A stretch of 64,000 nt of DNA, from the NCBI GenBank assembly GCA_018894105.1, contig CM032131.1, forward strand, positions 17,899,578-17,963,577, written 5' to 3'. The position numbers and the translations under genes are program-made. The DNA is from Jacaranda mimosifolia (lineage: Eukaryota > Streptophyta > Magnoliopsida > Lamiales > Bignoniaceae). The notes below the pieces were generated by a model, which saw only the letters and a list, made by a program, of their open reading frames with translations, did no database searches and had not been told where the DNA came from. Positions 23,641 to 34,726 of this stretch are shown here, one piece after another. Position 1 is the stretch's first letter, and every line of letters starts with the position of its first letter.

Positions 23641-26153
23641 TCCTATCTTTTCTCCTTTTTAATATTTTTTTTTCTCTCAATTTTTTATTTTTTATTTTTA
23701 TTTTTCGTTCTTAGTTTTATTTTTCTTTTTCCTTTTACTTATCATTAACATTTAAGTAAATGTGTTGAAAATATTGAAAATTATAGTAATATTTAAAAGA
23801 GTAAATTAAAGTCTACGGAATTTTAGCACACACATTGAGTGTGTCAAAATTACTAATATTTTTTAATCTAAAAGTACATAATTCTCCACTCAGTCTCTAT
23901 CTCTCCAGTCTCCACCATCGGTAGCTCCCCACAATTCATAACTCCCTTTCAAACATTTTCATTCTTCAATCTTTCATTTGTATTCGCTAGGTTGCATGCC
24001 ACTCAGTCTCTATTTTATATCTCTTGATTGCAGCAATAAAGAAAGTAGTAAAGGTGTTGAAAGGGGACACCATTGCTACCAGTGCAAAACAATGGCTCAA
24101 AAAGAGATTCTCATCTTCAACACATGGCACTTATGACTTTACATAGGAAGAAAGCAATCGTGAGAAAACTGCATAGAAAAAGAGAAAATATTGAATTTTT
24201 TTAAACATTTTTTATTTCCTTTTTGTAAATATCGTCTCAATATAAATAATCCTTCTTCATGTTGTAGATAAGATTTGATACAAGATGAGAATATGACGAC
24301 GGGAGATATGAATAGGTTGAGGGCCTATGAGAAACCATGAAGATTGGACAAAATGGATGGACAAAAATGAGGATGCCAAGAAAATTAAGATTTTTTCTAG
24401 GGTGTTTCTAAGTGAATAATGTGTAACATAATATGTCTATTAACATTTTTCTTTTGCTTAAATTACATCTTATTTCTTCTTTGTCTTATTTATTTCTGAG
24501 ATCAGTTATTATTTGTTTTTGTTCTATAATATATTATTTTTGCTTTTCTTGGTATAAATAGTGCTTTTAAACTTTGACACGTGTTATTTTCCACATAGCA
24601 TCGTGGATCAATTTAGTCGAGAGTTATAGTTGTTCTGGATGATGAACACGTTTGCATAGTTGATATTTTCATGGAGGACCAGAAAGCACTTGGAAATGGA
24701 TTTGCATATTATTCACACTGGTTCTTTGCTTAAATTTTCCTTTCAATTTTCTTCTTATGTTACAATAAGGTTCTTCTTTGATAAAAACATGAATGCGTGT
24801 GAGGATCATGCCTAAAAATGAATATCTAGAGTATGGAATAACATGACATGGCTGGACCAACAACACTGGATAGCCTAACACCAAGAATTGATATCATATC
24901 AAAGAATGGATTTGGACCTAACTCACTCCAAAAGTTAACTCGAAAGATCAGAATTGCTCAATGCCATATAAAGAAGTCAATACACATATACTTAATTGAT
25001 TTAGAAATCTAACATGCATAGAGTTTGCAAATTTAGTACCATATATTTAAAAAATAAATAAATGTAATCTCATAAATCATCATCCTCTTGCAGTTTGTTC
25101 TTACTATTAGTTTTTAGATGGGAAAAAAACTGTTGGTCGTTAAAATTGGTGTTTAAAGGTAAAAGAATAATAATAATCTTAGGGAATATATTTTATATAT
25201 ACTTACAACTACTATTCAATTTTATTTTTTTCTATTTTTGATCATTCTCTTTTCTTTCCATTAATTTCTCTTCGGCCTTTTTCCTTTTTTCTCTTAGTGC
25301 TATTTTCCTTTTTTCTTCATTTGTGTGTTTCCTTTAATTTACTCCCTCCCTCCTCCTTTTTTCTTGGGATTTCATTTTCTTGTTATCTCCACTTATTTTC
25401 TCTACCCTCTTGGGTCATTTTTTCTGTCTCCTACTTTTTCTCTTTTTTTATTCCGTTTTTCCTCCTTTTTCAATTTTTCTACCTTTTCTCCCCATTTATC
25501 GTTTTCCACTTTCATTTTATTTTTCCCATGTTATTTTCTTTTCCATTTTTATTTATTTATTTTACATTTTCTCTTAAAGTTTTTCTCCCCTTCACTATAT
25601 ACCTCTGCACGTTGGTCCACCTTCTTCACCCACCATCCATATATACCCTGTCCTTCAGAACAACATCAAAATTGTAAATATAACTTATCATTTTTAAGGG
25701 TGTGTTAAAAAAATATGAATTTGATGAATTAATTATAACTTTTTTGTCTGTATTTTAGAATTTATGATAAAACCTGTAATGATAAACGCAAAACTCTTAA
25801 AATATTTTTAAAGTAAAATTTTTCTTACACAGAACTCATGTCAGAAATTTACATCAAAAATTTTTATTTTGCAAACTTTTCAAGCAGATAAACTCAATTT
25901 TCAAAATTTAGCGCTTAATGTAAGTTTAAACTTTATGACATGCATTAAAATCTAAAAGTAATTATATATAACAAATAGTATTTTTTAACAATGTTGTAGG
26001 AGAACAATAAAAAAAGAAAAAAGAGAAGTATAGAGATTGAGAAAAAAAATTAGATTTGATTGTAAATTCAACATTAACCGGACAATAGTTTTTCCATTGT
26101 ACCAAAAATTATAAGAACAGGATAATATACGAAATTAAATTTGATTACTCTTA
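23641..26153. other. Intergenic DNA with a long pyrimidine tract (25215-25640)
   Basis: No gene supported. From about 25215 to 25640 the plus strand is almost purely T and C, opening three overlapping spurious frames. A shorter T-rich stretch lies at 23640-23750. The 24000-24900 section has normal composition but no convincing frame. Confidence 0.5.
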
Positions 26154-26498
26154 CACTATGTTTGGTTTAAGGACTTTGATAAGGGAAAGAAAGCGTTAGA
26201 GAAAAAGAAGAGAAAAGAAAAAAATATATAAAGTTTTAAAATTGTTAGGTTGTTAAAGAAAATAATGAAGAAAGGGATGAGGAAAAGAGGAGTGATGAAT
26301 GTATTGGAGAATAAAAGAGAGTTCAAATAGGTTTTTTCCTTATCATTTTGTAAGGAAAATTCATTTTTCTTAAATATACCTTATTTCTCCCTAAGTTTTC
26401 TTTAGTATTTTTCTTATCAACCAAACAATTAAAAATATTTTCCTCAATAATATTTTCTTTTCTTTTCCTCACCAAAATCCATAAAATCAAACATAGTG
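26154..26498. mobile_element. Tourist-like MITE (345 bp)
   Basis: The terminal inverted repeats CACTATGTTTGGTTT (left) and CACTATGTTTGATTT (right, read inverted) are nearly perfect. TTA flanks both ends (26151-26153, 26499-26501). The interior is purine-rich on the left and pyrimidine-rich on the right, with no coding potential. These features fit PIF/Harbinger-derived Tourist MITEs. Confidence 0.8.
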
Positions 26499-28704
26499 TT
26501 AAAAATATGATGCCAAAATTGCAAACTCTCTATATTTTGGGAGTAAAGAATCAAGATTTGATTTCAAGTAGTTTAAAAATATATATTTTAAAATGAAAAC
26601 ACAAAAATAACATCAATTTGAAAAGCTCAAGCCAATTACCTTAAAATCCATCATAAAATTAATTATTTCTTGGTTTTTTAACATTTTAAAAGGTACGATC
26701 AGTAATTGGTGGAGTAGAGTTCCTCAAAATCAAACCTAAGCTATAAACTATAATTTTGAGGAAGAGAATTGAAGTAGTAAGAGAGAGAGAGAGATATATA
26801 TATATATATATATATATACACGTGGCTTAAACTTTTGAACTCACACGTGGCCATGGTTTAAATTTGTAGTTTGGTGGTTTGATAAGACAAAGATTAGCTG
26901 TCATTAATCTACTTCCAATCTTAATTTAGTTCGTTCTGATTAATAAAAGTAAAATTGTGATGATTGAATATTCCCCGACAAGCGCAAGGAAATTAAATAA
27001 GCAGTCGTGCGAATTGAAGCCGGCCAAAGCCCATAAGACATTTCAATTTTCAACACACAACGTAACAGGATCTGATTTTATGGGTTTTTATTCTGTTTCT
27101 ATTTATTCTTTAATTGGAAATATGTATTAGTAGACTTTATTCCCAACCTTTCATTGAAGTTTCCTACATGATTATTATCACCTTATTTATTTAGGGTAAA
27201 TTATATATGTAATTACTAATTAGTATGGTCATTTGGAATTGAATTAGTGATAAATGTTAACTTGGTCCAACGTTTGTCATTATGCCAAAAACTATAATAA
27301 TAAGAATTATACAATTGAAACTTTTTAGTAACAAGTTAAGATGTCATGTTTCGACTATTTATCTATATTTAGATTAGTTTATACGTATTATTTATCAAGT
27401 GATAGAGAATTAGAGTAACTATTATAATATGCCTTTTAGAGTATTATCAGATTTAATTAATCTTATTTAAAAAATAATATTAAGATGGTTTCTCTTCCCA
27501 ATTCCTTCTATTCTTCTTTCTCAGACGTTTTTTTCCTTTATCTCACGTCTTATATATATATTTTTTCCAAGTATGTAATCTTTTTAGAAAATTATATTTT
27601 TCTTTTATTTTATCATAAACTTAAAAAATTAAGTGAAATAATTTAAAACTATCATACAAAATACATCAATAGATATTTCTAATTTTGTACTTTGAAAATT
27701 TAAGCGCATGTATTGTTCGTACAACCATCACTGTTAGTTTATAAGTAGTTGTTGTCACGAGTGTAATTATTATTATACTAAATTAATATCGGGATAAATT
27801 AAAGAAATACACAAAATACTATATATGATGTGGTAATATAAAAATATCCCCGATCAAAAAATATTTTATGGGCTAAGACTTGTACTGCTTTATGGAGTCC
27901 AATTATTCGTCCTTGACAATAAATGTTACACTGTCAAATTCTACTAATATGACAGACTCAAATAATATCATGTGGCCTACTAACATTATAATTGTCGCCA
28001 CAATAAGTAGCATCATTACCACATGCTTATATATCTATTGTGCTTTTTACACAAGATAGAACTTGTATAATAGAAGTAAATGCAATTATTCAACTTAGCC
28101 CTCGTATATAGTCTAGTTTATTACATAAATGGTATAGGGCCATACGCATAGTTACACATAGAACTACTTCGCGGAGGCAAGTCTCTTTCTAGTACTCTTC
28201 CTTCATGCCTTACTTTGGCATAGTTAATCATACAAATTAAACTGAATATCATATGCTATCTATTAAATTTTATCTACAATATTACTTTTACTCTCAACAT
28301 TGTTATTTTTTCTTTGAAATGGTGTCGGGAGAGTTTTTTTTTTTTTTTTTTTTTCAGGCAACTCTCGATAACCCTAACATATCTTTGTTTTCAAGATTAG
28401 ATTGAATTTGGTGACCCAACTCAAAAATGATCCATATTAAGAGAAAGTTCCTATACTCGCTTCAATATAAAACACGTCATTTTCATTGTGTCTATTATAG
28501 TAATTCCCTCCATTCTAATGATGACTACATACCCAAATGCATTTACGTATATCTTTTAAAATAAGAAAGGCGATAAATTGTATAGTACAAGAAGTTGTCC
28601 ATATAGCCTCTTAAAGCAACTTGGCTATCTCAAAATTTTCTTCAAAAATAAATAAATAAATAAATAAAATGCAAAAACCACCAACCCAGGCACTGCTGTG
28701 GATT
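26499..28704. other. AT-rich intergenic DNA
   Basis: No gene recognised. It includes an (AG)n(TA)n microsatellite at about 26780-26819 and a 20-plus T run at about 28334-28356. The T run is flanked by GAGAGTT and AACTCTC, which could pair as a hairpin. Confidence 0.5.
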
Positions 28705-28890
28705 TGTCACGCCCCGAACCCGTGAACTCGTTGGACACGAGAATTGCCTCCAAATCCACCGAGTGCATCTCAGAATTAGGCTATAATTGACTTGCCCAAA
28801 AGGGATATCCAATGGATGTACATGAGTTCTTTGGCCAAATCTTATATACTAGTCATTCTTTCAATATTTAGTTCATGTGAGATGGGCACA
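28705..28890 (-). repeat. Outer 3' LTR of the TRIM (186 bp)
   Basis: Minus-strand ends are TGTGCCCATCTCACATGAAC and GGGGCGTGACA. It matches 30293-30474, including GCAATTCTCG and ACTCGGTGG words. Confidence 0.75.
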
Positions 28891-29104
28891 ATCACCCTTC
28901 CTTCAAAACATGACGTTCTCGCCGTGGCGTGACACAAATTCAAGATAAGTCACCAGGCGTTGGGACTCTAGAGGTGGCTCATACAGGATCAAGAGGTGGC
29001 TTCCGTGTGTATAGCACTTTGTCCTGCAGGTTTTAGAGGTGGCTCCCACACACATAGCACTTTCCCCCGTATAGCACTTAGTTCTCAATATTCTTGCTGG
29101 TGAT

Positions 29105-29117
29105 GGCTCCGATACCA
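29105..29117 (-). other. Primer-binding site 2 of the TRIM dimer
   Basis: The minus strand reads TGGTATCGGAGCC, three bases after the central LTR end GGGCATGACA; one mismatch from the tRNA-Met type TGGTATCAGAGCC. The matching polypurine tract TTTTGAAGGAAGGGTGAT is at 28908-28891. Confidence 0.7.
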
Positions 29118-29120
29118 TTT

Positions 29121-30113
29121 TGTCATGCCCAAACTCAATAAGATAAAATAAAATTTTCATACATAAATCAAATCAATAAAAGACTAAAACTAGAAAGTTG
29201 TTCTTTATCTGCTCACCTTGCTAACTCTCCTCCATATTTGAAAATGTCAACAAGAAAGAGTGAGCTTGGAAGCCCAACAAGCATTCTACATATATTTAAG
29301 ATGCAAAATATTCAAAATACCTTATAATTAACATTACCATGTGACTATAACCCCAAAATTTTTGGACAATCCACCACTATAACAAAACATACAAAGTTTC
29401 GAAACTAGTTTCGAACTAACATATACGAAGGTTCCACATTGCATAGATTTCATATCACATAGCAAAATATTTAGTCAATATAATTATGCAAAACATATTA
29501 TCATATTAATGATTGTGAACATTTCAAACCTTAAACATAAATAAAATACTGACCCACTACACTTATAAAGTTAAATAGAAACATAAAACACCACTTGAAG
29601 ATCCTTCCTCTCCTTTTCTTCCTCTCTTCTTCTTCTAATATTTTCTCATTCCACAAGGTAAGTATGTTCTCACATATTCCCAACATATATATATATAGGC
29701 AATTTTTGTAACTCATAAATTAATTCTCACTATTCCTACATATTACACCACTACTTTTCATTCTTAATAAAATGCACCTCTATATATACTTGAATAAATA
29801 TGCTATTACTCCATATTCCCCCACTATTACTTGATTAATACACCATTATTTTCCTCATTCTTAATACACCATATTCCTAAGTAAAGACACTATTACATAA
29901 TAAATACACCACTATCTCTCATTTTTAAGTAACACCACTTCATATTCCTCTTGTAACTTATAACCATAATTTCAAGAATAAAAGTCCACTAATTGTCATT
30001 ACTTAATTAAGTTAGTACATCATCATCATCATCATCATCACCCACTAATTGTCATTACTTAATTAAGTTAGTACATCAATTTATCATCATCATCATCATC
30101 TTTGGGCATTACA
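29121..30113 (-). repeat. Central LTR of the TRIM dimer (993 bp)
   Basis: It begins TGTAATGCCCAAA and ends GGGCATGACA on the minus strand. It sits between a polypurine tract (TTTTGAAGGAGGGGTGAT, 30131-30114) and a primer site, exactly where an LTR belongs. Its body does not match the outer LTRs. It contains a 36-bp direct repeat, CACTAATTGTCATTACTTAA... (29987-30022 and 30044-30079), each followed by (CAT)n. Confidence 0.65.
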
Positions 30114-30275
30114 ATCACCCCTCCTTCAAAACGCGACATCCTCATTGTGTTTGACACGGTTCAAATCAGTCACCAGGCATCGGGATTCTAGAGGTGGTTC
30201 CTACGAATTCAAGAGTGGCTCCCACACGCAGCATTTGTCCCGCATAGCACTTAGTTTCCTATATTCTGACTTGTT

Positions 30276-30474
30276 TAGCTCTGATACCATTTTGTCATGC
30301 CCCAGGCCTTTTGGATGCGAGAATTGCCTCCAAACCCACCGAGTGCATCTTAGAATTGGGGTATGATCAACTTGCCCAAAAAAGATATCCAATGGATATA
30401 CATGAGTTCTTTGGCCAAAGCTTATATACTAATCACTCTTTTAATATTTAATTCATGTGGGATGGGGTATCACA
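30276..30474 (-). repeat. Outer 5' LTR (30293-30474) and primer-binding site 1
   Basis: The minus strand starts TGTGATACCCCATCCCACAT at 30474 and ends GGGGCATGACA at 30293, followed by AAAATGGTATCAGAGC, a perfect tRNA-Met type primer site. Confidence 0.74.
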
Positions 30475-30630
30475 GGATTATCAAGGATATCATAAGACTA
30501 GTGGTATTAAATATATATATATAGCAAAAGGCTTATATATGTGTGTGTGTGTGTGTATTAAAAAAAGAAACTCTTATGATAATGCCTAAAAGCCATAAGC
30601 ACATAGTTAAGCCAATAGGTTTATAAGGGG

Positions 30631-31908
30631 AGTAGTTTATAGTGCAATTTTCATTGTACATACCTCATGTGAGGGTTGTATAAATGTATTTAATTAAAAC
30701 CATTTGATTTAAAATACAAAATCATAGCTTTTCATTTTAATGATTATTTGGTAACGTAATAAATACAATTAACCTGCTACCTGTACAATTGGTTAATGAT
30801 TCATTCTAAATAGAAATTGTCATCTATTTATGAAAAAAGAATCCTAACATTTGATCTATTTATAAAAAAACTTATAGAATATGAAATACCCATTTAACCT
30901 TTACTAAAAATTTAATATAAAAAAAAAACTAAAAATTTAACACCACAAAAATATTTTGAAACAATATATATTTACCACACACTGAATTACATATATAATA
31001 AATACATACACATATATAAATACACATAAACACACATATATATACACACATATAAACACCATCCCCAATTTCAACCCCCACCCAAATTCGGTTGTCATGG
31101 CTGGCAGCAGACTTAAAGGCTGCCAAATTTGGCCATGGCAGGACGGGCTAGCCGAGAAAGGGGGAGAAGGGGGCTGAAGGGTTGGGAGTCGTGGGACGAG
31201 GGGTGGGGGGTTGGGGGCGGGGGCTTGCTCACGGCTTGGTGGTTGGAGCAGAATAAGATGATTTTTATTTTTATTTTGGTTTTTTCTTTTTTCTTTTTAT
31301 ATTATTTTATTTTTAATTAATTTATTAATTCAATTAAATTATTTTAAAATACATTTATATATTTGTATATTATTAAGTACTAATTCAAAATAATTATTTT
31401 TTACTTATTTTATTTAAATTGTATTGTTAGGATAATAGTTTTAGACTTGATATTTATTCTTAAATTTTTTTATTTTAGTTAATAAATGAAGGTAATTATA
31501 TTTAATTATATTATTATTAATATATTTCTTATGTAAATATTATAAAATATATAATTTAAAATTGTGAAATTATGTTATCTAATATAATAATTTTTTTTTG
31601 AAAAATATCTTTTAATTATTTTTAAAAAAAATTCCAAGTACTTAATGTACTAAATTTTCAAAAGCCAATTAACGACTTGTTGTAAAATTAATGATAACAT
31701 GTTATAAAAAGACATATGTTATTTAATTCAATTATATCTCATATGAGGTAATAGTAGCATACCTCACCGTAGACTTCCCTAACTTTAAAATGTAAACCTG
31801 CAACTCATTGTACAATTAACAATAATCTATTGTAAAAAAATACATGTCATTTATTTAGTGGTATCTCATATGAGGTAAATACGAACATACCTCATCGTAG
31901 AGGCCCCT
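30631..31908 (-). repeat. ~1.3-kb repeat, copy 2 (inverted partner of 22275-23640)
   Basis: The left end AGTAGTTTATAGTGCAATTTT and the right end CCTCACCGTAGAC match the ends of copy 1 in reverse. The terminal motif is duplicated on the right: CTCATATGAGGTA...CACCGTAGAC at about 31737-31773 and again at 31864-31901. The outermost bases ATAAGGGG (30623-30630) and CCCCTTAT (31904-31911) are inverted. A GC-rich core (about 31110-31250) corresponds to the core of copy 1. Confidence 0.6.
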
Positions 31909-34117
31909 TATGAGGGTGGGTTCTGTTAATTTTTGACCACCGCATTTTACATTATATATTTTTATTTCTACTTTGGTATAATAAACTTTTCTTTCTCAGT
32001 CATGTTATGTATGGTAAAATTATGAGTAAATTATATATAATTGATTTGGATCGATCAATAAGTTGTTTACCAACAATTAAAGGAATCCATATATGATATG
32101 TGCCCATGTGTAATGATGTTCATCCATATATATGGAATGATGAGATTCAAATTGAAATTAAAGAAACTAATTAGGATTGTTTAGGTCCTAAGAAGAACAA
32201 TCGAATATTTAAATTTGTAGAAGACCGATAAAGGAGTCCAAAAAGATTTTTACTTAATTTTATTTAATTTTCTTGATAATTGTTTTAATTGTATTAATAT
32301 TAATTTATTAAACTTAATAGATTATTAAATAAATATCACACTATAATTAATTTTTTATAATAATTTTAAATAAATATGAATATTAATATCTAATGAAGAT
32401 TAATTTATTTATTATAGCAAATTAAAATATTTTAAATTATTTATTAAATGAATAAATATAATATTTTATTAATACATTAAATATTAAATATAACTAATGT
32501 ATTATTTAATTAATTTAATATGTTATTTAGTAAATAAATTATTTATTAAATTTAATTAATTTTCTTGATGATTATTTTAATTAATTTTGTAAACATAAGT
32601 TTTAGAATCTTTTAAGTAGTAAAATTTTAATATTTTCATATATGTAAATATATATATATATATATATATGAGTGAAATAAGAAAGTAATAAATGAATAAG
32701 TGATGTGAAAGATGGAGTAAGAAAATAAAAGCGTAGGTGTGCTTTTTAGGGTGTACGATTTTTTTGGGTAAATTGTGAAGGGGTTTTGGGCAAAAAATTG
32801 TAGTGTCTTGGGAGAAAGATTGGGAAATGTACCTCCATTTTGGAATCTTTTTTAGGATTGGAAAAAAAATTCCTAAAACATAGAAGAACAGGTTCAGACA
32901 CTAGAGTATTTTGTCCTGAAAATTCAAATAAATGGAGGCAAAAAGTGTTTTTTTTTTTTTTTCTCTATTTACTCATATTTATGATCTCTAATTTCGTACT
33001 CTTAAATTTAAAAATGAAAATAAAAATAAAAAAACTAAGATTCATACTGTAAGACTTTAAAAAGTGTATGTATACTTATATATATATATTTTAAAATTGT
33101 TATATTGTACATGCATGGGTAGTACTAGTACATTTATGGAAACAGTCTCTATCCAACGCGTAGGCTTCAAGCGGGAAGAACGGCGGAATCAAAGGTGAGA
33201 AGATTGGCTACTAATTGTAAATGACTAAGTTCAGGTAATCTGAATGGCTCAATTTGATGGAATTAATGTGTTTTATTAATTAATAATCATAATTCTAGTT
33301 AATCTTAAAACTAAGATATCACTGCTGGGAATTGCTTCTCATCATAGATATAGACAACTTTTTCAATTCAATATTGTATGCGACTTGATTAATGGTCTGT
33401 TATGTCGACCAACAATTTTTTAACCAGAGAGAAAAATATACTAGTTTTTGTGATCATGGATCTTCCTAAAATCTGATAAAACAAGTGTAGAAGCTGATAT
33501 TGTCATGGCAAAAACAGAACAGAACTTATCACTGTCGAAAATCGAAATCTAGGCTGTCCAAATTTTGATCATGGAATTAGTTGATCCAGATTTAGTACAC
33601 GTTGGTTCTATATAAGTTGGTTTCATTATTTCAACTAATCTGCATTTCAAAATAATGGAGTTTGCACCTCTTTCCAGAAAACAATTTTGGTAAAAATTTA
33701 ATGAATGTTATATGTATATGAAGTATTTATTTCGCTGAGCCTAGTTGTACGAGTTTGTGATCCTAACGAGGGCGACATCATTGATCGAAAAAACCTTAGT
33801 TGCATCAATTTTAATCATAGATGGAGATATGCTCAAGATTGCATGAGATATTCAAATTAGATTGGTGATGTTTCCTCACCCGGACGAACAAACGAACAAA
33901 AAAAAAAAAAAGAAGGCTTATGTAATATGAAGACAAAGACCAAGCTTCAGGGTTACCTTGTCGGCTCTCTCCTACTCTAAGGGGAAATGCCCATACTCAT
34001 CTCCACGATCACAAAAGGCTGCCTTTCTCATTCATATTCTTTATCTATCCTTTTCGACACATCTATTCCGCTTCATTATACTATTAATTCCACGTTCTTC
34101 CAATTCCCAAGTACAAT

Positions 34118-34163
<46 letters not shown>

Positions 34164-34570
34164 TCTTTCTTTCTTTCCTTTTCACCTTCACCAAACCACA
34201 TAATCATCATGTTATCAGTATTAATCAAATCATAGTTAGTCACAATCAAATGATTGGGACTAGACAGTTAACATCTTATTAAATATTTAGCAAGCCTAAG
34301 CTGTTCTAAGCCTGGAGAGATTTCTCTCTTTCTTCTCCGTTTTTTCTTTTTTTTCTTTTTTTTTTTGGTGTTGGGAAAAAACGGCCATAATTGCATGTAG
34401 TTTGGGCCCCATTATGAGTTGTACTTGGCCTGTTTTCGGCCCCCATAGTGGACTCATGAGGTTAGTTACAAAGAATTAGGACCTAACCATTTATCTATTA
34501 ATTTGGTATATTTTACAAATAAATGAATACAAAAATGAAGTCAATCCCTCCCACTGTTCTCTCTTCCCTT
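31909..34570. other. AT-rich intergenic DNA upstream of the bHLH gene
   Basis: No gene recognised. It is strongly AT-rich to about 33080 and closer to average after that. A (CA)n(TA)n microsatellite lies at 34118-34164. The last 400 bases probably contain part of the promoter of the bHLH gene, but no element except the TATA box can be named with confidence. Confidence 0.5.
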
Positions 34571-34576
34571 GGCTTT

Positions 34577-34588
34577 GGTATAAATATG
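34577..34588 (+). promoter_or_regulatory. TATA box of the bHLH gene
   Basis: GGTATAAATATG lies about 140 bases upstream of the chosen ATG, so transcription would begin at about 34610. It argues against the upstream in-frame ATG at 34523 as the start. Confidence 0.68.
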
Positions 34589-34726
34589 ATACTCAATTCT
34601 TTGTATTTTTCCAAGCCTGTTTCAGCTTCAGTACTACCAGAAAAAGCAATTCATATTCCGACTTCAAAAAAAACCTTGTCTTTTTTTCTGCTTCCTTCAT
34701 TATTCCTAATTAATACAGAAAAGGAG

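Larger units (their letters stand above)
28705..30474 (-). mobile_element. Dimeric TRIM-like retroelement: LTR-int-LTR-int-LTR
   Basis: Minus-strand order is LTR (30474-30293, 182 bp), PBS, short interior, polypurine tract, central LTR (30113-29121, 993 bp), PBS, short interior, polypurine tract, LTR (28890-28705, 186 bp). The whole unit is flanked by the direct repeat GGATT (28700-28704 and 30475-30479), a normal 5-bp integrase target duplication. It has no coding sequence: both interiors are about 180-230 bases and mostly repeat AAGTGCTA/GAGCCACCTCT words. The two outer LTRs are alike; the central one shares only its ends with them. Confidence 0.78.

Noticed and set aside
24030..24140. Possible zf-4CXXC (CDCA7-type) zinc-finger remnant around GHHCYQCK
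   Set aside because: Only one short Cys pair fits. The rest of the finger and any flanking exon are absent, so chance is likely.
25297..25708. Three overlapping frames of 65-127 residues
   Set aside because: They are all Phe/Leu/Ser/Pro translations of one pyrimidine-only tract, with no domain.
28334..28356. SINE or LINE tail at the long T run
   Set aside because: No A/B box or reverse-transcriptase fragment nearby; only a short inverted flank GAGAGTT/AACTCTC.
28903..29160. 85-residue frame (and 30201-30392)
   Set aside because: Both lie in the non-coding interior of the TRIM and across its primer site; no protein similarity.
34523..34726. Upstream in-frame ATG extending the bHLH protein by 68 residues
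   Set aside because: The TATA box at 34577 lies inside this extension, and the conserved family N-terminus starts at 34727.
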